A stretch of DNA of 64,000 nucleotides from Ypsolopha sequella (GCA_934047225.1 OW204001.1:11826201-11890200); one strand, 5' to 3'. Shown: positions 10,122-22,443, counted from the first letter of the stretch. The notes: generated from the sequence alone by a model not told the origin. A program made the numbers and translations.

Positions 10122-11224
10122 TAAATAAAAATAAAATAAACGTCAGGAGAACACATTTTAAATGTAAAAAAAGAAAAATTGAGATGAAAAATTATTATTA
10201 AATAAATAATAAAATAAATAAAAGTGTTTTATTTCTTTCAAAAGGTTTCAAATAACAAAGGTACTGCCTGCCAGTATGTATGTTATGGTATTCACAAAGA
10301 TTAATTCATGGATCGCATCATGGTTATTTACTTACCCATTTGTCTTCATTCTCAATGATAGGAAAATGATTTCATGAGCAACGCAGTTGGATACTTAGTC
10401 ACAAATAAGTAAGTATCTTTAGAATCACTTCGGATTGCTATTGTGATATGCTTTTATGGTGTCATATATATCACATATACAACCACGATTGTTTTATGGG
10501 TGCTTTATCCTTGCAGGATTTATTATGACTTAGTGCGTCTTTTAATAATTACTTGCATTTTTTTATTTGTTTATTACCCTTAGAAAAATAATATAATAAT
10601 TACAACGATCATAAATGATCATATTTTATTTTTATCCGTTGCTCGCGGATTTAGCTCGCGCTGTAGCAGAAACATCTTTGGTCCTTTTTTCTTCAACTTT
10701 TTTTACTATTAAGCCTGTACCTGACTACTATATAATCTGTGCCTGAGCCTAGAGCATGACCAACTCCAGTCTATCTAGGATTCGTTTGAAAAAATTCGGA
10801 CCCTCCTTGTATTGAAAAAAATATATTTGGTTTATTAATCTTTTCTCTAGGGATCTTACGTATAAACAATGTACTAAGATTTATACTTTTGTCAAAAAAA
10901 AAATGTTTTGCACCCTCTTTTTTTTTTGGTTTTCAAACGTTCGCTTCAAGAACGCGGTTAAGAGATCAACTTGATTTTTTTTTTCATAAAATAGGTAATA
11001 GAAATATGAAGGTATATCACCTAAATTCAATATTTTTTTTCTACAAAATATTTCAGTATTAGCTAAAAACACACTAATTTGTTGTTTCGCTGCGTGATCA
11101 CTAGTATTACGCGTTCAAGAAAAAGAGGCCAAAGAGCCAAGATATAATCGCCTCTATGAAAAGCAAAATAAAGTCTTCGCCGTAGGACGTATTGTGCTGG
11201 ACGGGTAATAAAAAAAGTTGCTAG
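10122..11224. other. AT-rich gene-free stretch
   Basis: No gene seen. About 10735-10865 ('gagcctagagcatga', 'ttgtattgaaaaaa') is a diverged copy of 16325-16445, so it is an interspersed repeat of unknown type. Confidence 0.5.
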
Positions 11225-11690
11225 GGTATGGTCAATCGCTTAGCACAAAGTGCATAATTTAACTATGTTTTTCTTATTAAGAAATAAAAAAAAAGCATTT
11301 TGGTATGTGGCAATTGACGCCAACAGTTCAGTATTAGTGACGTTTATAAAGCAAGAGTTTGAAATTGTATACACAATAATTCCCATAGCTTAATTTTTAA
11401 AAGATTTTTTTTTCAGAGTATACAACGTGTAACAGAAAGGTTTAACCATATTTGAAGAGCTTATTTAGTCAATGGTATAGAACAACGTTTACTATGAAAC
11501 AAAACCTGTATCTCGAAAAAAATATTTACTGTTTCATAGAAAAATGCAATGCCGCTCGGCTGAAATGTATGGAAGGGCAGATTTTTTTTTTTTTGGGATT
11601 ATTGGGAGCCAAACCCCATAATAAAAGTTGTTCTATACCATATTACCTTAGCTTTGCGCTAAGCGACTGACGTTGACATGATTGTTGTTC
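11225..11690. mobile_element. MITE family G copy interrupted by MITE A copy 3
   Basis: The left arm (11225-11380: 'tcgcttagcacaaagtgcat') and right arm (about 11642-11690: 'tttgcgctaagcgactgacg') match the two ends of the complete MITE at 42334-42721. Between them lie a fragment of repeat C (11382-11420) and MITE A copy 3 (11421-11641, right TIR incomplete). Confidence 0.5.
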
Positions 11691-13329
11691 CGCACCAGTA
11701 CCTTCAACTTCAAACACACGACGCAACCCTTGAGATTGTTGCAGAAGTTCACGCATAGATGGCGTATCGCTGAACAAAGTATACATAACTTAATTTTGGA
11801 AATATCTGGTTTAATTGCAGTTCAATTTAATTTTAAATAGGTAACTCAGAAAAAAAACTATGAACGGAACATTACCTTAGAATACGGTCAAGGATGACGA
11901 GTTTTTGAAGGGTAGCGGATTTCGAAGAACACCGTTTGTTCGTTTCGAATAACACTTTTGAACGCGACATGGACGTTGACACTTGAAAGTGACAGAATAT
12001 GTAGGAATGCGTTTTAGGTTACGTAAATACAAAGGGTATACTACTTTACTAGGTCCAAGAAGTCATTTCCTCTTACTTCAATCTTTGAATCATTGTTTAA
12101 TAATAAACTCTTTTATGCCCCGAATAAATTATTTTTAAAACTGCCGCCAGCCGGCTGTCACTTTTCATAGATCGCCCGCAGTGCAAACGCTCTAAAGCAT
12201 GGACGATGATTGTACAACATGGCTTCGTTCATGATGTCATCTATGACGTCATAGCGACCATTGTAGGGCTGTCGCTGTCGTTATCACGCTAACACCGACT
12301 CGGAATGACCGTTGACGCGATAAAATCGATTATATCGTCATTCGGAACGCGGTGTAAGAAGCAGGAGGCCGGAAGTTTTCGACGAAGCCCGCTTGTTTCA
12401 AATTTGACTTCTTGTGTTTTTTTACATTTTCCTTTTATTTGTTCAGTTTTTTTTTTCTAATTTATATCTATGTAGATTTTTTTTATTGTGTTAGTTATGA
12501 GTTCATTTGTTAATTGTTGTGTAACGGATTGGTGAACTTAGTATTACGGTTCGCCTCTGATTTTGTTTGTGTGAATACTGAATATGACTGTCGTTTATTC
12601 TGAATATCTCTGAACCCGAGGAATCCTATTCATCACATTATTAGAAAACAAAACAGAAAGCTTTCTGGAAAATTATAAGGTTTCAGGAAAGACTTACGGG
12701 AATCGTTTTTCATAATTTATTTGTGAGCATTGGTAATTTACTTACATGGTCTCTATCTCATTATAGATAATTAGTTTTTCCGTTTAGCGGAATATTGCAA
12801 ATTATTAATATATCAATAAGTTTACAACCTGCCAATGTATTACGAGTCCACATCTTATTGTTTTCAACTGCAAATACTATATTTCAACTTCTTTACTGAT
12901 GGCGGTTATCACATCCCGTTATGATGTCTTTAACAATGCATTATAATTCATTATATCTAATCTGCTGTTCCAAACTTAATGTGTTTGCTTTTGTTTTTGA
13001 TTTACACACTAAATTAACTTGCTATATTTTGGTTAAAACTGTCAGACATAATTATTTTGAATAATTGTACGAAATTCATTCATTCACTTGATATAAAAAA
13101 ATCCATTGCAAGAGCAAGAGGGATAGACGGCACAACTTCCAAGCTTGTTACACCTCTTGTTACTTGCTCCGGTAGTTGAAACAGGCGTTTTCGCTAAGTC
13201 AGTTGTTGTGGACCGGTGAAGTTGACGTCTTATAAAGTTGACGTCTTAAATATATACCCATCTTTTTTACCTATTAAAATATTAAACTCTGTGGTCAATC
13301 ACGGCTGTCAACTTTCTTAAAGAAAAAAA
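11691..13329. other. Gene-free stretch
   Basis: No supported gene. A GC-richer patch at about 12140-12380 contains 'ggaacgcggtgtaag', which resembles a motif in the TIR element at 16244-17255; the rest is AT-rich. Confidence 0.4.
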
Positions 13330-13444
13330 AACCTGCTTTCCGATAACCCGTTTAGATTCTGGGATGGAAAGTCTACTCCCGATAAAGTAAACAGAATAGT
13401 AGAATTTGTTGTAAATCAACTTGATAATGGCCGCCACTGCATTA

Positions 13445-13799
13445 CCGGTCGGCCACAGCTTCAGGCTTCGAGAGGCGCGCAAAGCGGTTCTTATTGCGAC
13501 GGCGGCGCCGGCGGAGAGAACAAATGTATGTAGTTGTATAGAGCCGGTTATGGGTCAAAGCTTGCGCGTCTTGTCCGGCTTCCAGTGACTTGCGCTCTCG
13601 CGAAGGCGATGTGCGGGGAGAAGGGGTGCCGCGATAGTGATCAAGCGCACAGGACGAACCTAGTATCGAGCGCTTTGAGCGAGCGAGCGCGCTATACATT
13701 CGATGCGGTCGAAGGCACCGTGGCAGGGCAAAGCCCATCGCAAAAACCGCCTGGACGCGCAGCAAGAAGCGCCGCCAGAAGCCTGAAGCTGTGGCCCTG
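13445..13799. mobile_element. GC-rich TIR element inside the LINE RT
   Basis: The inverted ends share 'ggccacagcttcaggcttc' (about 13451-13469 against 13778-13797). Both sides carry GCATTA (13439-13444, 13800-13805), the likely target duplication, and removing the element restores the RT reading HCI...VFLDL. It is strikingly GC- and CpG-rich against an AT-rich background. The right terminus, read inward, begins CAGGGCCACAG, resembling hAT ends. Its overlapping open frames on both strands are a composition effect. Confidence 0.7.
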
Positions 13800-14033
13800 G
13801 CATTAGAGTATTCTTAGACTTAGCCAAGGCTTTTGACACCGTCTCAATTCCCCTGTTAATCAAGAAATTAGAATTGATCCTTTCTTGGTTCTTTTCAGGT
13901 CCCTTCCTGGTTTCATATTTACATTGAAAATAGAGAACAATGTGTCAAAATTCAGAATACATGTAGCATCTGGAACGACGTGCATTATGTTGTTTCACAG
14001 GGGTGCACCTTGGGACCACTGCTCTTTTTGATA

Positions 14034-14299
14034 TACAACTTGTAACAGAAAGGTGTAACCATATTTGAAGAGCTTATTCAGTCAATGGTATAGAACAACT
14101 TTTACTATGGGGTCAAACCTGAAATCTCAAAAAAAAAAACTGCCCTTCCATACATTTCGGCCGAGCGGCATTGCATTTTCCTATGAAGCGAGTAATTTTT
14201 TTTTTGATATACAGGATTTGTTCCATAGTAAAAGTTGTTCTAAACCATTGACTGAATAAGCTCTTCAAATATGGTTACACCTTTCTGTTACACCTTGTA
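14034..14299 (+). mobile_element. Foldback MITE family A, copy 4
   Basis: Inserted in the LINE RT between the LIY and the following IN codons, at a TA-rich site. It has full TIRs ('tacaacttgtaacagaaagg' and inverse). Confidence 0.8.
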
Positions 14300-14702
14300 T
14301 ATAATATATATATTAATGGATTATGTAGTATGAGTGTTTGTAATGGTCTTCTCATTTCTTATGCTGATGACACCCTTCTCTTATGTACTGTTGAAACTAC
14401 TTGAGAAAGTACATTTTGGGAAGCGAGCTGTGGCATTTCCCAAGTCAAGTCATGGATTACTTCTTAAGTTAATGTTGTACTTTGAAGAAAGCTTAATTTA
14501 CTAAATATCTAACATTCCATCGTACATACAATACGAACACGTCACTAATTATTAATAATATTTATAGTTCCATTGCACTGAGACACTTAAAGTGATCAAA
14601 CTGATTAGGATAAACATGTGATATTATCTGATAAAATAAATTTTCAAGTGATTCACAAGTGTTTATAAAAGCACCGATCAATATGTTTTCTACCTACTAT
14701 AG

Positions 14703-14812
14703 TAGGGCATGTAATATCGGAAGGTTTTCAATTCCGATACTGATCTCCGATATTAGATCTCAATATCGGAAATCAGTATCGAAATTGAAAACCTTCCGAT
14801 ATTACATGCCCT
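14703..14812. repeat. Hairpin (inverted repeat)
   Basis: Arms of about 50 bp: 'tagggcatgtaatatcggaa' and its inverse 'ttccgatattacatgcccta', with a short central spacer. Confidence 0.8.
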
Positions 14813-14938
14813 AGACCTACCGCAACCGCAAAGTTCCTTCTATGGTGGATGTTTTAATACAGTGTGGCAATTAAAAGCGATGGGTAGAGGAAAAGGAATC
14901 TTAATTTATATAAATTAAAATATTTATCTCTATTTATC

Positions 14939-15085
14939 GCCAGCGTAGGCCGCCCTCGTGCCCGCTGGACTGATGATCTGAAGAACGTTGCGGGTGGCGG
15001 CTGGATGAGGATGACTGAGGACCGTCAAGAGTGGTGTAATATGGGGGAGGCCTATGTCCAGCAGTGGACGAATACGGGCTGGTAG
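14939..15085 (+). pseudogene. RTE-type LINE ORF2 C-terminus
   Basis: An open frame of 48 codons ends at TAG: VGRPRARWTDDLKNVAGGGW, then EDRQEW and GEAYVQQWTNTGW. This is the conserved C-terminal block of RTE/BovB-type ORF2. Only the end is present, so it is a 5'-truncated copy. Confidence 0.8.
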
Positions 15086-15582
15086 ATGATCTCTATTTAT
15101 CTGTCGCGGACTTCAGTTTGCGACATCGTGCTGTTTTCTTTGAATATTTACTATCTATTGACTACTTTTATTTTCCACCCCGTATGTATAAAAGAATACC
15201 CTGACTGACTGATCTATCAATGCCTAGAGCAAGCGGTTGGACATGAAGAAGCGGCATCAAGTGATGGCGCCTATGACGTTTAAATGCCTACCAAGTTTCG
15301 TAATTATTTATGATCAAGATTCAATAAAACAATGTCATACTTTTTTGCTGATAGTGATGTACTAATCGTTTCGCTTATTATTTTTCATTGTTCCATTTTC
15401 ATGCTGCTGTTATTTTGCAATAGAATTGTTATAGAACAAAGATTTTATAGCAAAAATTTATCATTTTTTAAAATTCAAAGGTAAAAACGGCATGTGAAGT
15501 CAACAGCTTATTTTCTCTATAATTTACTATACTAAGTCTCTACATACAGCTCAAAGAGCAAAATTTGATAAAACACCATGTT

Positions 15583-16075
15583 AATTCGCTTAGATTAAAT
15601 TATGTTAAGGTGTGTTAATTCGAAAACCATTTCGAGATTTAGGTTTAATAAGCCGTGTTTTAGAACTTGTGGTTTAAAAAACCTCATGATGATGAATATT
15701 TTAACGAAAAAGCTGCAACTTCCATTTGCCCTCGTGTGACGTCACTTGAGAAATGGCTGTTAAGAAATGTGTCCCTTGCTATCAAGATAAATTTAAAATA
15801 ATTTTCTTCCTACTGATTAGACAGATGGATGACAGATAAGTAGTCAGACAGAGATAGACCACTTTTTTTAAGCAATCAGTAATCAATCACACATCACAAT
15901 CAGTATAATGTCTAAAATTCTCAAGTGACGTCATATCGGACAATTATTTAAAAAATCAAAAAAAAGTAATGATTAATTTATATTCCAAAATAATGAAAAC
16001 CATATCTTAAAATGGCGTATATTCTCTGAAAAAAAAAAACAAAAGTTTTAAAAATGAAGCTATGCGAATTATAGC
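15583..16075 (-). repeat. Repeat C, copy 2 (uninterrupted)
   Basis: Reverse complement of 4055-4236 joined to 5080-5358. It shows the pre-insertion structure of that locus. Confidence 0.65.
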
Positions 16076-16243
16076 TGTCAGGGTATCGTGAATATTGCCT
16101 CGTTTTTACACAAAGTTTAGCAAGTTGTATAATTTTTATCTATACTGGAAATAAAAAAGAGAGAAGTACAGATGTCATTCATGTAAAGAAGACTAACAAT
16201 TTTCTATAAATTTTCATGGAAACCATTTCACCATCATTTCACA

Positions 16244-17255
16244 AATTCGCCGTTTGAATATCTCGCCATCTCACACCTGTCGATGAAAGATGGGTCGGAA
16301 CGCGGTGTGGGGGGAAGGGAAATATATCTTAAGACTGTACATGAGCCTAGAGCATGAACAACGCCAGACTTTCTAGGATCCGTTTTAAGAAATTCGGACT
16401 CTCTTTGTATTGAAAAAAAAATACATATTTGATTTATATACATAATTTGGATTTGTCATTCCTAAACAAAATGCAAAAATGTTAGTACTGAAAATTGAAT
16501 TTCCTTCGAATTCTCTATAGAAAATGGCAATTTCATAGGTAAAGACCTAATATTCATCTACATGATACGAAGAGTGTTGTGAAGAAAAAGAAATCTAAAT
16601 TCACCCTTATAATCTCTATATCTCGGTTTTTTGTCCACTAAACTTCTAGACAAAATGAAATAAATTGTTATGGTTTTCTTACTTTTTGAAATTTTTATTT
16701 TTATTTTATATAAATAAAAAAACTCGTACTTTCGCACTTGTCAGCCGCAGCGACTCTTGCAGCCACGTTGCACTGCGAACCAATAAGAACTCTATTTTTA
16801 AATGTTCGAAATTTCTACCACCTGGAATATGAATAATTTGAACAATTTTGCTGAGTATTTAAGTTATTTTTATATAAATAAAAAACTGCTTTTTATTTAA
16901 GAAGCTTTTCCCTTTGGAGTGACAGCCGGCTGCTGAAAACTTCATATTATCACCATCCCACTCAGCATTTGTGACGTGATGGCTTTGATCTCAATGAAAT
17001 TTTGCACAAATGTTACCCTTCCCCCAACACCGCACTCCGACCCATTCTCATCAGATGCCTTATTGTCTAACTTCAACATCTATAGCTATTGTTTTCAAAA
17101 GTACGCGTGATTGGCTAGAAGTGATAAGTCACGTCATTTCTAGCCAATCACGTTACCTTTAAAGCAATAGCGATAGACGATTTCATGACTATTTCCTTAC
17201 ACAATCGCACCTCAGGAGGTTCAAGATAGCGAGATATTCAAAAAGCGCCGAATTA
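16244..17255. mobile_element. About 1-kb element with imperfect long TIRs
   Basis: The ends 'gaatatctcgccatct' and 'agatagcgagatattc' are inverted, as are inner blocks at about 16289-16322 ('gggtcggaacgcggtgt') and 17022-17052 ('acaccgcactccgaccc'). No transposase frame is seen. Confidence 0.5.
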
Positions 17256-17464
17256 AAAAAAACTAATTTGACTCTTATGGGAAATCCAATAATTTGAAGC
17301 TACCATAATATAATAATATAAATTTATATTTTTATACATTCCTCTTATCTAAGAGTTGTATTTTAGCCGTTATAATTATTTCTTAATATTGTGTAACGAA
17401 TACGAAGGAACAACCCTTATTGTGAAGCGTAGTAGAGTGAAAGTAGAGTGACAAAAGAAATTTA

Positions 17465-17655
17465 TGGTGCGCAAGAAGGGCGTATGCTGACGAAATTGGC
17501 GACATACTGAAGAAGGGCCATGTCAAAAGTAGTCGATATAAAAGAGCTTGTATGACTAGATTGATGGATGTGGAAGAGGCGAAAGAGGTTTGTCTGGATC
17601 GTAGCAGATGGAAATCTGTAGTCTCTGTCTACCTACCCCTCTGGGAGACAGGAGT
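17465..17655 (+). pseudogene. LINE 3' ORF remnant (DRSRWKSVVS type)
   Basis: A single frame reads RRAYADEIGDILKKGHVKSS, then KRACMTRLMDVEEAKEVCLD and RSRWKSVVSVY. A second diverged copy (EVCQDRSGWKS) is at 61905-61983. It looks like the extreme C-terminus of a LINE ORF2, followed by a (tatg)n-like tract; the exact family is unknown. Confidence 0.5.
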
Positions 17656-17769
17656 GAGTATATGTATGTATATAATAATGTATGTATGAATCGTAAGTTC
17701 ATTCATTAGTTAAAAAATCCTGTAAAGACAGTTGAGAGTTTTTTTTTTCTTTCATTTGGAGAACAGCGG

Positions 17770-17992
17770 GCCTATTATGTATCTCTAGTTGCCAACTGGA
17801 CGACGTGCGTATCATAAAAACATAGATATACTATTGAATTCCGATTATCTAAGGATATGTTCGCACTTGAAGTGAGAACAGAGTTCGTAAATAGTTCAAT
17901 ACCCACTAAAGGCAATTTTGAAAATTCAGTTTTTATCTATGTTTTTGATGATAGGCACCCAGTCCAGTTGGCAACTAAAGATACAGAATAGG
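17770..17992. mobile_element. MITE family K, copy 1
   Basis: The ends 'cctattatgtatctctagtt' with 'gccaactgga' are inverted at the right ('tccagttggcaac...gaatagg'). A second copy is at 39150-39374. Confidence 0.75.
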
Positions 17993-18492
17993 GGGGCAGG
18001 ACGGAAGAGATAATATGTTTGATGTTTGCCAGTGCGCAGCTTAATTTCAACATTCCGTTATCGTTTGCCGCACCTTTGCTTTAAAAAATCAATTAGTTTT
18101 CTAAGAACAAAACTAAACTTGAGATAACTATTATTTTTATCTCTATTTCAAGAATACCTACGTACAGTGACTAAGTATTTAAGTATTATAATTACCTGTT
18201 TATCAATCTGATTCCAAAGTATTCGTATATTCCAACTGTATGACTTTACTTTGGAAGGTTGTGATCTTGTAAGTGGCTGTAGTTACCTGATAAATAAATC
18301 AGTGTAACTGGGGCTCTACTGCGTAATTCTCATTTGTATCAACTTCAAGCAAATGCATGCGAAATTCAACGCGTGCAAAAGAGATGGCATGTTAGGCGGG
18401 CGTCGCGTCGTCGCACGCACGTCAAATTTCAATCTCAAGTTGATGTTGATGAAAATGAGAATTACGCGGTAGACCCGCTGATTTGTCCAATA

Positions 18493-18880
18493 TTAAGGTG
18501 GATGGTCCAAGGCAATCTTCATACAAACTTGTGGAACCAATAACGACAACAGAAGTATTATTATTTAGTTCTGTTACCTTTTTCCACATGTTCCATCAAC
18601 TTTACACCCGCGAATAATCAGTTTTTTTACAAACAAACTTTCTTAGAATCTAATTTTATTAAGTATGTAAAACTTTTGTAATGCAATGTATGAAAGTTTT
18701 AATTGCAAAATTAGACTGTTAAAACATTTTGTTTTTAAGAAAAACTGAATATTCGCGAGTGTAAAATTGATGGAACTTGTGGAAAAAGGTAACATACTTA
18801 ATTAAATAATAATACTTCTGTCGTCGTTATTGGTTCTCACAAGTTTTTTTATAAAAACCACCTTGGACCATCCACCTTAA
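18493..18880. mobile_element. Foldback element, about 160-bp arms
   Basis: 'ttaaggtggatggtccaagg' at the left is inverted as 'ccttggaccatccaccttaa' at the right. The arms extend through 'taacgac...agtattatta' and 'ccgcgaata'. No coding capacity. Confidence 0.8.
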
Positions 18881-19219
18881 AGGGATAATTTTGTTGATCG
18901 TCTAAAATCTGAATTATCTATAGGTAAATGTAGACTTTTTTAAACTAGAAGTTCGCCCCGAACTGTGAATTCGCGGATCCCTAACCCCATATCTCGTCAA
19001 CGTCAATCCCTTGATTGAATTGAACTCAGAATAAGGATTCCTTATTCTGAGGAATTGAAATTATTTGAAGACAAAAACTCATGCATACATTACCTACATA
19101 CACATTGTTAATCGATTTCGGAACGCACCTGCGACGGCAGTGCCATGCCGTGGTGATCGAGGGAGACAAGGCCGACAGCTGTCAGATTTAGGCGCGCTTG
19201 CTTGCCGGTTGCAGGAATT
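18881..19219. other. Gene-free stretch
   Basis: Nothing recognised apart from a modestly GC-rich segment at about 19120-19210. Confidence 0.4.
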
Positions 19220-19315
19220 GTTTTTCGAAACTGTTTCATAGAAAAATACAATGCCGCTCGGCTGAAATGTATGGAAGGGCAGATTTTTTTTTTCGAGATT
19301 TCAGGTTTGGCTCCA
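19220..19315 (+). mobile_element. MITE family A copy 5, left remnant
   Basis: Interior of MITE A ('aatgccgctcggctgaaatg', 'ggtttggctccata') lacking its left TIR. The right TIR is at 21531-21595, separated by the LINE insertion. Confidence 0.65.
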
Positions 19316-21528
19316 TATTAAATTAAATTAAAATTCATTTATTTCAAGTGACCAAGACTCATATAGGAATAAAACATAAAACAGATTAAATTAAATATAA
19401 TATTAAATTGTACTAATAATAATAATAATAAAACACACAATATATATAATAACTGCTCACCACGGCTACACACACATGCCTGTCGCATGCCTGTTGCAAC
19501 AGTGGCGTATCAGCAGTGGCGTGCACAGAACTTTTTGCTGGAAAAGCAAACAATTGGTCAAAAACAACAATAAAAAAAATATGAAAAAATTTAAATATCA
19601 CTTTGAAAAAAAAAAATTTGTATGACGCCAGGGTAGACAATGTCTACCCTAGAGTGAAAATTTCCTATACAAACTTTTTTTTTTCAAAGTGATATTTTAA
19701 TTTTTTAATATTTTTTTTATTGTTGTTCTTGACCAATTGTTTGCTTTTCCAGCAAAAAGTTCTGTGCACGCCACTGGGCGTATGTAGGGACAATCAAGCC
19801 TGTCCGCGATCATTGCCAGGATTGTGTTGGCGCTGGCCCGCACTCTGTGTAGCAGAGACGCGCATCGTCTGCGCATGGTCGCATGGAAGCAGTCAATGCG
19901 AGCCCAGGCGAACATGCCCGAGGCGCTACAGTAGCGAGGCAGCCTCAACACCGCCCTGAGCGCGTTATTATACTGGACTCGGACAGCCCCGTATGACCTC
20001 TGAGTGTAGCTAGCCCACAGGCTGCACGTGTAAAGCGATGTACAGAAAGCCCTAAATAGGGTAAGCTTTACCTCAGTAGAACAACGTGCAAACCTGCGAG
20101 CCAACATATTTGCTCTAATCGACAAGGCCCTCCGTTCCCGCTCAATATCAGCATTATCCCTGAGGTCGGTTGTGATAAGATGACCCAGGTATTTGAACTG
20201 TTCAACCCTGACTAAAGGAACACCGTATAGTCGAACAGGCGGCACGCTATGAGGGCTCCCTGTACCGGCCTCAAAGACAAGGTACTGACTTTTTGCAACA
20301 TTATACTTAAGCCCGTGGCTTAAGGCGTACTCCTCACACGTCATCAACAGTGATCTGAGACCACAGACCGATGCGCTCAACAACACCATGTCGTCTGCAT
20401 AACTCAGATTATTGACACAAACTCCATCTATATGACAACCGACATGCTGACTGCTGAGCGCAACGATCAGTGCGTTTATGTAAAGGTTAAAAAGTGCAGG
20501 GGAAGTCAACCCCCCTGCCTCACCCCACACTCCATCTGATAAGGCTCCGACAATGCGCCCGCCCATCTGACATTGTTGATCTGGTGCTTATACCAAAACT
20601 GAAAGATTTGGACAAGTTCACGTGGTAAGTTTATTGATTTAAGTTTTTCCCACAGGATGTCATAGCTTACCAGATCAAACGCCTTCGACAGGTCTAGGAA
20701 ACAGGCATAAACCGGAGTCTTACGATCTGTATAGTATCTAGCGGCATGCTTAAGACACAATATTGCACTCTCAGTGGACAGATGAGGTCGAAATCCAAAC
20801 TGATTATCATGTAGCACCAGATATTTGTCTAACTGTGTATTAAGCATGGCGTCAAAAACCTTTGCCATAATCGTCGCCAGAGAGATAGGCCTATAGTTGT
20901 TTTTATCACCAACGTCACCTGTTTTATTTTTAACTACAGGTACCACAATCGTTTTCAAAAGATCAGAGGGTAGGTAAGAATGGCCCACGCACAGCGTATA
21001 GAACATTGCCAAGACTCTTGTTATATGTGGACCAGCGTGTTGAAGGTGTTCAATGCTGAGGCCATCAAGACCAGGGGATTTACCTTTAGAAATTGATTTT
21101 AGAGCTTTAGCTACGTTCTTTGCAATAAAACATGTTCCCATCTTCTCATTTGGCATCTCAGCAGTGAGCCCAGTCCGCGCCGGCCCCAAGTGAGACTGGA
21201 CAATAAATTGATCTCTAAAGATGTCAGCAATGCCCTTTGGATCACTCACTCCATCGACACTCACCGGGAGCCCAGGCCTAACGTTTACCTTACTTGTGCC
21301 CTGCCAGAAGCCGCGAAAGTTTCCACATGAATGTTTTGCAGCAAGGGCATCCATCTTTATCTGCTCCTGGTGGTCTTGGCACCATTTTAATTTGGACTTA
21401 AACACCCTTCTGCTCAGACACATTTCATTATAAACACATCCGGAATTCGGTCTGCCGCATAGTACCCACTCATGAAACTTCAACCTGGCCGTCCGATGAG
21501 CCCCACTGACATGACTGTTCCATCCCAT
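19316..21528 (-). pseudogene. 5'-truncated non-LTR retrotransposon (LINE), RT domain
   Basis: Two overlapping minus frames (21528-20506 and 20566-19697) form one RT. The first carries GKSPGLDGLSIEHL, NNYRPISLATIMAKVFDAML, NQFGFRPHLSTESA, ACFLDLSKAFD and ECGVRQGG. The second carries LTSPALFNLYINAL and the catalytic LSYADDMVLLSAS, then the thumb region (QFKYLGHLIT). The frame break falls in a run of six Gs right after VRQ, a one-base homopolymer indel. The endonuclease domain and ORF1 are absent. The 3' end has an (aat)n tract (19424-19437), suggesting a CR1/Rex/Daphne-like clade rather than a poly(A) LINE. A foldback insertion replaces the natural C-terminus. It is inserted in MITE A copy 5. 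Confidence 0.85.
19511..19776. mobile_element. Foldback hAT-like MITE inside the LINE
   Basis: Long near-perfect arms: 'cagtggcgtgcacagaactt' at the left and its inverse at the right, with centre 'gggtagacaatgtctaccc'. The direct repeat GGCGTAT flanks it (19504-19510, 19777-19783). The LINE reading frame runs into it, so the last 26 or so residues of that frame are MITE-derived. Confidence 0.8.
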
Positions 21529-21530
21529 TA

Positions 21531-21595
21531 TAAAGTTGTTCTATTGACTGAATAAGCTCTTCAAATATGGTTACAACTTTCTGTTACACCTATAT
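21531..21595 (+). mobile_element. MITE family A copy 5, right TIR
   Basis: 'aaagttgttct...ctcttcaaatatggttacaa' and 'ctttctgttacacc', the right half of the element split by the LINE. The stretch 21596-22000 is AT-rich with a poly(A) tract; nothing else is seen there. Confidence 0.7.
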
Positions 21596-22106
21596 ATACA
21601 TACATACATATAAACGCTAGTTGGTTCAAGTAGACTCAGAGAAGTTTGCTCGCTTCGCTACTTCGTTCAATAAAATGCTCTTTTAAATTTTTAAATTTTC
21701 ATGTAAACCTCTTGTTACATGACTATTTAAAAGTTGGTTCTGGTTCTCGCAATATTTCTAAGCGATCTCTGTATATGTTTTTAATTATTCTAAGGTATGA
21801 AGTAAAAAAAAAAAAAAAAAAACTTTTATTTCGGACAACTTGGATCCATAGCATGTTAGTAAGACTTATTAATAATTGGTTAGTAGCAAAAAAATAAAAT
21901 TAAATTAACTACACAATTTAATAGAAATTAATTCGATAGAAAAAATAATGATCGATCCTTTTTTGTCCAGTTTCTTCTTAAAATTTATACCAATACATAT
22001 ACAGAATGTTCCACGTTAGGTATACTGGAACCTTTCAAACAAATTTAATGAAACAAAAAACACTTCAGTATACAGTTTTTCTAAAAACATAACGTTTTTT
22101 TTTTAT

Positions 22107-22443
22107 GCGGCGGTAGCTCAGGGATAGAACGCTGGCCTCTCAGTCTTGAGATCCAGGTTCGATCTCCGGTCGGGCATGCACCAATGAGTTTTTCGGAATT
22201 TATGTGTATTTGTTCTTATACCACTTGCTGAACGGTGAAGGAAAACATCGTAAGGAAACCTGTATGCTCTAAAAAGCGTGTATTTAAGCCCGAAGTACGG
22301 CGATAGGGCTCACCACCTATATCGTTGGGACGCCATGATCGTCGGTGAAACGCGGGTGTACGGAGTATGGACTCTGACTTTCATATCACAGTTCACACTC
22401 GGAACACCTCTGGCACCCCCTCGGTGATTCATGTCGTGACGGT
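22107..22443 (+). mobile_element. tRNA-derived SINE, copy S2
   Basis: Best preserved of the three copies: 'ggcggtagctcagggataga' (A box), 'ggttcgatctcc' (B box), then the shared body to 'tgtcgtgacggtatag'. MITE A copy 6 starts a few bases beyond its end. Confidence 0.8.

Larger units (their letters stand above)
13330..14600 (+). pseudogene. LINE reverse transcriptase pseudogene with two nested insertions
   Basis: Three collinear pieces code for a Jockey/CR1-like RT. The first ends at 13444 with VEFVVNQLDNGRHCI. The second (13801-14033) has VFLDLAKAFDTVS, then after a frameshift SQGCTLGPLLFLIY. The third (14300-14600) has ISYADDTLLLC and, after further damage, LTFHRTYNTN. AKAFD and YADD are RT catalytic motifs. 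The gaps are the GC-rich element 13445-13799 and MITE A copy 4. Frameshifts and stops make it non-functional. Confidence 0.8.

Noticed and set aside
13442..13863. Overlapping Arg/Ala-rich frames on both strands
   Set aside because: They fall inside the GC-rich TIR element; no homology pattern, opposite-strand overlap.
18334..18543. 69-codon open frame
   Set aside because: It extends into the foldback element at 18493 and has no recognisable motif.
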